A DNA stretch of 57,150 nucleotides from Sideroxydans sp. (lineage in GTDB: Bacteria > Pseudomonadota > Gammaproteobacteria > Burkholderiales > Gallionellaceae). Made by a program: the position numbers and the translations under genes. This document shows, piece after piece, positions 46,438-53,308 of the stretch. Position 1 is the stretch's first letter, and each line of letters opens with the position of its first letter. The notes beneath the pieces were generated by a model. The model saw nothing but the letters and a program-made list of their open reading frames with translations. It searched no databases and had not been told where the DNA came from. The stretch lies in the NCBI GenBank assembly GCA_013824485.1, contig PNNY01000002.1:1-57150 (forward strand), written 5' to 3'.

Positions 46438-46540
46438 CTGCTCGCGAGCAGTACGGTGCTTTGGCTAAACGCAGGCAACATCTGCGGGAGGTGGCCGTTA
46501 GAGTGTTCTAGCACTTTAACGGTCGCACCGTCTTTTATTT
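46438..46540. ncRNA. Candidate structured RNA or leader upstream of com
   Basis: This gap contains a set of nested hairpins: a 14-bp palindrome CTGCTCGCGAGCAG (46438-46451); an outer stem ACGGTGC / GCACCGT (46453-46459 with 46525-46531); and inside it CGCAG / CTGCG (46470-46486) and CCGTTAGAGTG / CACTTTAACGG (46495-46522). Together they make a three-way junction. On the plus strand the outer stem runs into TCTTTTATTT, a terminator-like tail, and the one imperfect pair is G-U; on the minus strand it is A-C. It could be a plus-strand small RNA antisense to the com leader, or the minus-strand leader itself. No promoter was identified. Confidence 0.4.
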
Positions 46541-46592
46541 CAAACGATCTCTATCCACTCATCCCGGGATAACTATTTCTACCTCTTTATTC

Positions 46593-47309
46593 TTAAATTG
46601 GTATAGCTCGGGAACTTAAATACGAACTTGCTTCGGCATAAAAAGTGTTTATCTCGTCCGACGATAGGACGCGGTTCCAGTACGCAAACACAGCAACATC
46701 CTGCACTGATGCTGATGATGCAATTGATGTTCGATAGTTTATTGAACTGGTGAACTCTAAGCTTAGGCTATGCATTTTTGAAGACACGGATGCAGTTCGA
46801 GGACGGTACAATTTCGTTTCGAGTGCATTCTTGTTTGTCATCACATACATATCGAACCTATCAAGGTCTGTAACGATCCTCGGATATTTAGGGTCGGTTA
46901 AGACGCTAAGGTTAAATGACTCAAATCCAACGTATCCAGATGTAATTTGCGAAAAGTATTCTCCGGCGTATGGTGTCGTACTAAAACATGAAATAGGGGC
47001 GTTACCAGCGAATCCATTTAGTGCAGTCTTTGGTCTAAAAACAATAGCTATCGTTCTGTCCCCCGTTGGGTGCACACCAAAATCAAGATAATTGGCAGAG
47101 GTTGTTTCCATATATCCATCTGTAAATGTCGGCGTGCCATGCAAAACAGCAGGCATGGCTGAATTTGCTAAGTTATTTATTGCGAATGCAGCATCTCCCA
47201 TCATAGTAAAAAGATGAGTAAGCCCACCTTTGATAGTTGTGTTTAATCCAAGCTTGCCAAAAGAAATAGCCGAGAAATCATCGCCAGTCGATATTAAATG
47301 TAGTCCCAT
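46593..47309 (-). CDS. Phage distal tail (receptor-binding) protein, paralogue 2
   Basis: 238 residues, AT-rich compared with the host genes. It is a paralogue of the next gene upstream: DFSAISFGKLGLNTTIKGGL here and DFANVKVGTLGLFTTISSGL there, and both end with W-(N/D)-RVLS(S/D)-E-INTFY. The middle is beta-rich, and the WNRVLSSDEI ending is common in concanavalin/LamG-type sugar-binding domains. A role in cell-surface binding at the tail tip is inferred from this and from its position after the fibre gene. It lies 11 bases after its paralogue. Confidence 0.6.
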   Translation of the reverse strand: MGLHLISTGDDFSAISFGKLGLNTTIKGGLTHLFTMMGDAAFAINNLANSAMPAVLHGTPTFTDGYMETTSANYLDFGVHPTGDRTIAIVFRPKTALNGFAGNAPISCFSTTPYAGEYFSQITSGYVGFESFNLSVLTDPKYPRIVTDLDRFDMYVMTNKNALETKLYRPRTASVSSKMHSLSLEFTSSINYRTSIASSASVQDVAVFAYWNRVLSSDEINTFYAEASSYLSSRAIPI

Positions 47310-47320
47310 ATGTCCCCCGT

Positions 47321-48046
47321 TTATATGCTGTTATTTGGAAGCAAGTTTTTCATTTCAAGATAGAACGTATTTATTTCACCATCCGAAAGTACCCTATCCC
47401 AATGTGCGAATAAAACAATACCGTCCTCATATACAGAACTATTTAATGATATGGGTGTTGAAAATTTTGCTGGATTGGGAAGGCGGAATGAGTTGCCTGT
47501 TAGAGACTGCACAGTAACGCCAGTTCTTGGATGCGTTAGCTGCGCCTTGACCTGTTCGGTAGTTCTATATACAAGCATTTCATAGTTATTTAAGCCTAGG
47601 GTAATGATTGGGGTTGCTACATTTGATGCGTAGGTGTTAGTCCCAGGCACGAATACTGTGCCAACATATCTAGCCCCCCCCGCTGTAAACTCAATATATT
47701 CCCCACCGCTTGATGTTGGACTGCCTTGGAAACACCCAACCGGAAATGATACCCCTGTAGTACGCCCACACAGAATGACTGCGGCAACAGTGCGAGAAGG
47801 TGTGCTCGGTGATGACCCGAATGCAATCTTATTATTTAAGCCCACAACGGCATGGTTCCCCGTAAATATAGGGCCGCCTATAACTGCCCCATCAGACAAG
47901 CGTGTGGCCATATTCGACGTGCATACGGATGAAAGTCTCAAGTCATAAAGAGAATTTAGACCTGATGATATTGTTGTGAATAGACCCAGTGTTCCCACTT
48001 TCACGTTAGCAAAATCAACATTTTTAATTGTAGTAACGAAAGTCAT
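47321..48046 (-). CDS. Phage distal tail (receptor-binding) protein, paralogue 1
   Basis: 241 residues from the ATG at 48046, which stands one base after the fibre stop codon (TGATATG) with GGGGGTG before it. Paralogue of the following gene over its whole length but strongly diverged in the middle, as expected for receptor-binding proteins under selection. Ends FAHWDRVLSDGEINTFYLEM, a LamG-like ending. AT-rich. Function is inferred; no catalytic motif is seen. Confidence 0.6.
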   Translation of the reverse strand: MTFVTTIKNVDFANVKVGTLGLFTTISSGLNSLYDLRLSSVCTSNMATRLSDGAVIGGPIFTGNHAVVGLNNKIAFGSSPSTPSRTVAAVILCGRTTGVSFPVGCFQGSPTSSGGEYIEFTAGGARYVGTVFVPGTNTYASNVATPIITLGLNNYEMLVYRTTEQVKAQLTHPRTGVTVQSLTGNSFRLPNPAKFSTPISLNSSVYEDGIVLFAHWDRVLSDGEINTFYLEMKNLLPNNSI

Positions 48047-48047
48047 A

Positions 48048-50081
48048 TCACACCCCCAACTCAAATATCAGGCACCAGTTGTCCATTCTCTTTATTTCTC
48101 CACCGCAATCAAATGTGATCGTGTTTCCCTGCTCATCTCTCAAATTACCTTTTCCAACAATACTATCCCCGGCCCATCCATATCGAAGCAATGCGCCCGC
48201 AGGTATATCAGCCTGAGCCGTTATCCGTACGCGCGTCGAATCCACTATCTCCACGTAAGTGATAGGCAACGCTGCTCCGGCAGAATCAACTAAAATAAAT
48301 CCGTAGTTTGTTACTAGGCCTACCTGTGATGTATCCCATACCAATTTTCCGCTTGGAACATTGAACTCAACCTCAAGCAGATTACCTTGGCGCACTGATC
48401 CTATTGGTTTTAGCGGTTTCCAATTTTCCTCGTTTATCACAATGCGCTTGTAAGCCAGACCATAGTACGCACCCAACCATCTAGAGCTTTTTGCAAGCAA
48501 ATGACCGCCCGCCCAATAGTCGAATACATACATTGCACAGGCTATATGAAAGAGGGGGTTTGTTTCGCTGGTTAAAAGTTGTGCCAAAGCAACACTGGGC
48601 CGGACAAGACCGCCACCATAATAAATATGCGATGCAGTCTGGTAGCTTATTACTTGTATATCTTTAGATTGCCCAGTAATTGCTTTGATGTCGGAATTTA
48701 TATCGGTGATAAGTTGGTCTAAGCGTGTCTTGTAAACAAACTCGCTCGTTCCCGATAGGTAGTCACTTTCCCCTTGCGTCCATGTGACGGCTTGCACAGC
48801 GTGCGTCTGGCCGGATGCAATCGCTAGACTGTGTCCGTATGTAGCTTGATCTAACATTCTAGTGAAATGTGCACCGCCTTTTGATAATTGCTGGACGGTA
48901 GTAGCACCCCATCCTGGGGTAGAAATTAATAACCTATATTGGTGGTCTGTATAAGCTTTCCCATCCTCATCCAATATGCGATTCTTAATCATATCCACGG
49001 TGCCAACCGACGGTGTTTCGCCCAATGTCCCGTTGTGTCCGGATGGAACGGGTGCATCTGACTCAACGGCAGGAACAAGACTTGCATACCAGTCGGCCGG
49101 AGTTAAACTCGCATAGTCGTACTGAGGTCTCATCCCCTTTGTGAACATCAAGCTATCATGGGATTGTGTGGTACTTATAGCAGGCACTGCCTGACCTACC
49201 GATAACGATTGCCCATACCCAAATATCTGATTGAGCGAATAGTCGTATTTCCTTGTGCCCGTACTTATAGATGGTGATGGCGATGAATTCGGCAGATTTA
49301 TCAAACCGAAATTTGCCACCAATCTCCCCTCATAATCCACGGCAAGAATCACATTTCCAGCCTCGTCCGCAACGGCCCATAGGTAATTGTCACCTGCGAA
49401 ATTACCAATTTTGTGCGTGCTGGATTGCATTTCACCTGTTTGTGAAACACCGAATTGACCTTCAATGTCTACCATTGATGTCTGCACTGCCCCCGTTTTT
49501 TTAACCTCTATAACTTTATTAAATGCGTCGTCTGTAACAACAAACACAGGATCGTCAATTACCTTTTTAATGAACGATAACGCCGCCGAACTTGGATATG
49601 TCGCGATCAGTGTTGACACGGTGCCAGCATTCACCCGACGATATTCATACGCAGCAACATTACCAGTGCCTTGCACTTTGAACGCAACACCATCAGCAAC
49701 GGCAGCACGACCCGTTGGTTCATCGACATACACACCCGCTTGAATGATTGCAGCGTCACGTGCAGCTTCTGATGCGGTCTTTGCTGCTACGGAGGCTGCA
49801 CGCGCCGCGTCCGAAGCTGTCGCACTCACATCCGCTGCCACTTCGCTTGCTCCAGCTGCCGTTTCGCTTAACGCTGCCGCCACTTCGCTCGCTCCAGCTG
49901 CCGTCTCACTTAACGCTGCTGCTGCCGCATTGGATGCAACCCCTGCAATCGTAGCTGCAACAGCTAGATCTAGTTTTACTGGGTTATCCAATTTGCTAAA
50001 ATTTTGGCGAATCTGTTCAGCCCAATTAAGCTCGCCATCTGCTGGTAAGTCCAACCCAAGCACAGGTGTTTTTGTTCCCAT
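48048..50081 (-). CDS. Tail fibre with SGNH/SASA-type esterase domain
   Basis: 677 residues. Residues 1-45 (NWAEQIRQNFSKLDNP) look like a tail-attachment head. Residues 45-112 are an Ala/Ser coiled coil with the 14-residue unit ALSETAAGASEVAA twice in a row. From about 280 an esterase domain follows: GYGQSLSVG with nucleophile Ser292, WTQGESD at 434-440, and a late His in GGHLLAKSSRWLGAYYG. These are the blocks of sialate O-acetylesterase-like (SASA) SGNH hydrolases. It probably removes acetyl groups from host polysaccharide. The C-terminal 130 residues form a beta-rich tip domain. Confidence 0.7.
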   Translation of the reverse strand: MGTKTPVLGLDLPADGELNWAEQIRQNFSKLDNPVKLDLAVAATIAGVASNAAAAALSETAAGASEVAAALSETAAGASEVAADVSATASDAARAASVAAKTASEAARDAAIIQAGVYVDEPTGRAAVADGVAFKVQGTGNVAAYEYRRVNAGTVSTLIATYPSSAALSFIKKVIDDPVFVVTDDAFNKVIEVKKTGAVQTSMVDIEGQFGVSQTGEMQSSTHKIGNFAGDNYLWAVADEAGNVILAVDYEGRLVANFGLINLPNSSPSPSISTGTRKYDYSLNQIFGYGQSLSVGQAVPAISTTQSHDSLMFTKGMRPQYDYASLTPADWYASLVPAVESDAPVPSGHNGTLGETPSVGTVDMIKNRILDEDGKAYTDHQYRLLISTPGWGATTVQQLSKGGAHFTRMLDQATYGHSLAIASGQTHAVQAVTWTQGESDYLSGTSEFVYKTRLDQLITDINSDIKAITGQSKDIQVISYQTASHIYYGGGLVRPSVALAQLLTSETNPLFHIACAMYVFDYWAGGHLLAKSSRWLGAYYGLAYKRIVINEENWKPLKPIGSVRQGNLLEVEFNVPSGKLVWDTSQVGLVTNYGFILVDSAGAALPITYVEIVDSTRVRITAQADIPAGALLRYGWAGDSIVGKGNLRDEQGNTITFDCGGEIKRMDNWCLIFELGV
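49839..49922. repeat. Two 42-bp tandem repeats in the fibre gene
   Basis: Two copies of a 42-base unit starting CACTTCGCT (49839 and 49881) with a few base changes, coding for the repeated 14-residue coiled-coil unit. Copy number could vary by slippage or recombination. Confidence 0.7.
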
Positions 50082-52484
50082 TTAAACCTCCATTAAAGTG
50101 ATTTTGTTCGACATGGCAGACCAGTCGAGAGACGACTGCACCACCATACATTTCAAGTCTTGCGGTTCTGATGCTGGGAGCTGTCCAGAGATCAATCTCA
50201 CTACATCACCCGCCTCGATGGCGAGCTTGCCGAACCATGCGTCGCAGCGGATCAAACGCCGGCCATCCTTCCACTTGGCCACATAGTTCGCACCGATATC
50301 AGCCAACTCAGCCTCGGCCAAGCCGAAGCGATCTTTGATCTCTTGAATCGATGTGATGCGGTAATCCTGCACACTTTGCTCATCAACGATGGCTTGCCCA
50401 CGGTTGTATTGCTCACTGCTTCCGCTCAAGGAGTAACCAGACAGCACCAGCACTTCGTTCTTCAGATCAGCAAAGCCGCGCCGCCATTCGACACCTTCTT
50501 TGATGTCGTGCTTGGTGAGCGTATCTACATAGGTACCCGCAGGGTCTGGATCGGCCAGCAGCGCCAAGCGTCCTTCGCGCATCACCCACTGCGCCTCCAA
50601 CAGCAAGGCAAGCTCATCCAGTAGCTCGCGCGCCTTCGCAGGCTGGTCGAATGTGCGGTCTGCCAGAATGGTGCGCGTCGGGCGAGCAGATTTAAGAATA
50701 TCGATGCTGTTCGCATCGATGTAGCGGTCGGCAAGATTGATACGGTTGGTCAATAGATCCAGCGCGATATCTGCAAGGTGCGTACCAGCCAGATACGTCA
50801 TCGGAATCCAAACGGATGGGTATGCAGCCCACCAAGCGGCATCGGTCACCGCATGGTTCAGGTTGGGGTTAGCGGTGAAGCTGCGATAAGCCTTATCACC
50901 AAAAACGACTAACTCACCGAGGTTATAGGTCGTCACCGCATCCCAGTCTGGATGCCGCACATTGGGTATAGAGGTATCGGCGATCTGAACAGGATCATGC
51001 AGGGTTAGAACGTATCGGCCAGCAGCATATGCGATGTCACGAATGATTCCGCTGTAGAACTTAATGGTCTCGTTGACACCATTGATACCAGCACGCACTA
51101 CCACGCGCACCCCGCGCAGTTTCATCCCGGCCAGCGAGATCACTTCAGGCTCAGGTGCCAGCTCCAGCGTCATTTCGCCCGTCATTGTGGTCTTTAACTT
51201 AGGGTCGAGCGATTGTGATGATGCAGACACCGAGTTGAGCGCACGGATGGCCAACACTTTTCGATTGCCACTGGCATCAGATACCGCACCGGAAATCGTG
51301 CCCACCACTAGCGGTGTACCGGAATACATCGCGGTCACATCAGCGAGCTGTGGACTTGAATCTCTGGCTACGTTTGGTGTGAGCGTAAAGACTGCCCGCA
51401 AAAACTGATATGCCGGAATAGACATACCGTCTGAATATGGTCCATCGATAAGCGTCCAATGCGCTGGTATAGTGGTCGACTCGGAAGCCACAGCGGATGA
51501 ATTTGTTGCATAAAGCGCGGTCAACACAATTCCGGTACCGAGTGGAACATTAGATGACCAGCCGAAAACACCATCGATAGCCGGAACTGTCCCCATATCT
51601 AGGTTGCGCACTACTGTTCCGGTTTCTGAATAGGCATATTCACCACCGAGCGCGATCACACCCAAGTTTTGGGTCGGTGAAAGTTTAACCAGCCAATCAT
51701 CACCAGCCTGATCCAGTCCGGTCACAGATACCACGCACCCGTAAGTTCTGTCAGGGTTATCCCAAGAGGTTAATAGCAGCGATGTATAGCCAGCAGCGGG
51801 AGTAACCGTCACGCGCAATGTATAAGTGCGTCCGCCAAAAAGATGTGCAGCCATCGCACCGCCGACGGTAATTTTAGAGAGCGCCGCACCTGCTGCCAGC
51901 GTAGTTGATACTGGATCACATACTGGCGTTCCGGTTTCAGGATCAATAATTGAGAAGGTAACTACGGCAGGTAGTGTGCCAGCAGCGTTACCAAGCCCAA
52001 CACAAAGGCTATGCACCATCTTTGTCGTTTTATTAACAAAAGTGAAGTCCCAGCTATCTGTGCGCGGTGGGTAGCTTATCTGGCTGCTTTTGAAATAATG
52101 GTGAACGACCTTATAGTCTGGTGTCCACGCAACACATTGTCCGAATATGCTAGCTTGGCACGTCCAAGTCAAAATCTTATCGTTGGTAAAACTGCCCACT
52201 ATCCGCGCAAGCCAATTCAGCGTGACCCCACCGACATAAGCACCGGAAGTATCCAGCGCCCGCGCTGTGCCTTCAGTCAGTAATAACGACTTCGTGGCGT
52301 TGTTGTAGCTGATATTCGCATCCTCACCGAGCGATACATCACCCAACCCACGCAGACGGTATTCAGTGGACAGCGAATCTTCTCCTTCTCGCATGTGGTA
52401 GATGTCGGCGAACATCACAGGCTCAATATGGGTGTCGATGCGGTTGATCTCGCGCGCCAATAGATAGGGCACGTTACGCATCAC
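50082..52484 (-). CDS. Phage tail-tip/baseplate hub protein
   Basis: 800 residues. N-terminus NVPYLLAREINRIDTHIEPVMF; the middle is beta-rich. Near residues 510-550 it has WDAVTTYNLGELVVFGDKAYRSF ... AWWAAY, the pattern of a carbohydrate-binding module of the chitin-binding type, inserted in the tail protein. The C-terminal quarter (GEMTLELAPEP upstream, later LLEAQWVMREGRLALLADPD and KLAIEAGDVVRLISGQLP) resembles the hub domain of central tail-tip proteins. Its start overlaps the previous gene's stop by four bases. Exact family not recognised. Confidence 0.6.
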   Translation of the reverse strand: MMRNVPYLLAREINRIDTHIEPVMFADIYHMREGEDSLSTEYRLRGLGDVSLGEDANISYNNATKSLLLTEGTARALDTSGAYVGGVTLNWLARIVGSFTNDKILTWTCQASIFGQCVAWTPDYKVVHHYFKSSQISYPPRTDSWDFTFVNKTTKMVHSLCVGLGNAAGTLPAVVTFSIIDPETGTPVCDPVSTTLAAGAALSKITVGGAMAAHLFGGRTYTLRVTVTPAAGYTSLLLTSWDNPDRTYGCVVSVTGLDQAGDDWLVKLSPTQNLGVIALGGEYAYSETGTVVRNLDMGTVPAIDGVFGWSSNVPLGTGIVLTALYATNSSAVASESTTIPAHWTLIDGPYSDGMSIPAYQFLRAVFTLTPNVARDSSPQLADVTAMYSGTPLVVGTISGAVSDASGNRKVLAIRALNSVSASSQSLDPKLKTTMTGEMTLELAPEPEVISLAGMKLRGVRVVVRAGINGVNETIKFYSGIIRDIAYAAGRYVLTLHDPVQIADTSIPNVRHPDWDAVTTYNLGELVVFGDKAYRSFTANPNLNHAVTDAAWWAAYPSVWIPMTYLAGTHLADIALDLLTNRINLADRYIDANSIDILKSARPTRTILADRTFDQPAKARELLDELALLLEAQWVMREGRLALLADPDPAGTYVDTLTKHDIKEGVEWRRGFADLKNEVLVLSGYSLSGSSEQYNRGQAIVDEQSVQDYRITSIQEIKDRFGLAEAELADIGANYVAKWKDGRRLIRCDAWFGKLAIEAGDVVRLISGQLPASEPQDLKCMVVQSSLDWSAMSNKITLMEV

Positions 52485-53308
52485 ACTACCTCTTTCAGTT
52501 TTAACGCAAACGAACGGTGTTTTGCGCTCTTAATGGGAAATGGTGCAGTTTGCGCGACGTGCTTTACCAAGAACACCTTGGTGGGTTCGGTGTTGGGCAT
52601 CCACGCGAACCAGAATGGTTTACGCAGCTCTAACGCACCTTCTCGGAAGTCATCAATCAATGGCCAATCTGCCCGCTCAATCATGTCCCACGATGGGTCA
52701 AGTTCGATCCTGCGATAGCGCAAGCGTGAATATTCACGTCCAGACTCCGCCTCAAATGCTGCCGTGCCAACTACTTCTTGATAAGGGTCATAGTTCAAGT
52801 TCAACCAAGGCATGGCCAGCGGATTACCCACCCATAATTGAGGCAGTACCAGCGCGCCTACTACCCCAGAGAAGATCAGGCGTAACGTTGTGCAGGTGGG
52901 CATGAATCTAAGTAAACGGCTGGCAGGGGCTCCGGTAAGATCGTGCGTGATTGTCTCGGTGTAGTTACCACCGAAACGATATGCACCAAAAGGAACACTT
53001 CCGTAGGCGTAAGTACCAAATCCACATATGGATTCTGCTTCGAAAACTACTTGTGTAGCCCCAGCAATAAACCCCGCTGCATCATTGCGCGTAGAACCCA
53101 AAATCGCGCAACTGATAGGTGATGTTGGAATGATTTCGATGATCACTTGCCCAGCACCGTTTGGCGTGAAATAACATGGGCGCAATAGATCACCATCGTA
53201 TAGACAAGATATCGGCGTATCCACGCTGATTGTGCCTGCCACCACATTGGTGGTTGCGCCTTGTAGCAGGTTTTCCCAAGCGATGATGGGCTGGTCTAGG
53301 TCGGTCAT
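52481..53308 (-). CDS. Phage tail-tip associated protein
   Basis: 275 residues, beta-rich, no signal or membrane segment. Recognisable features are few: a glycine/aromatic loop (GFGTYAYGSVPFGAYRFGG) and a conserved-looking end (RYRRIELDPSWDMIERADWPLIDDF). Four-base overlaps join it to the tape measure gene upstream and the hub gene downstream, so it is part of the tail-tip set. I cannot name the family. Confidence 0.6.
   Translation of the reverse strand: MTDLDQPIIAWENLLQGATTNVVAGTISVDTPISCLYDGDLLRPCYFTPNGAGQVIIEIIPTSPISCAILGSTRNDAAGFIAGATQVVFEAESICGFGTYAYGSVPFGAYRFGGNYTETITHDLTGAPASRLLRFMPTCTTLRLIFSGVVGALVLPQLWVGNPLAMPWLNLNYDPYQEVVGTAAFEAESGREYSRLRYRRIELDPSWDMIERADWPLIDDFREGALELRKPFWFAWMPNTEPTKVFLVKHVAQTAPFPIKSAKHRSFALKLKEVV

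Noticed and set aside
46438-47309. A diversity-generating retroelement or retron around the tail genes
   Set aside because: No reverse transcriptase, no template/variable repeat pair and no lectin-type variable end; the two similar tail genes differ at all bases, not only at adenines.
49839-49922. A CRISPR-like array
   Set aside because: Only two adjacent copies with no spacers; they are coding repeats. No CRISPR array was seen anywhere in the window.
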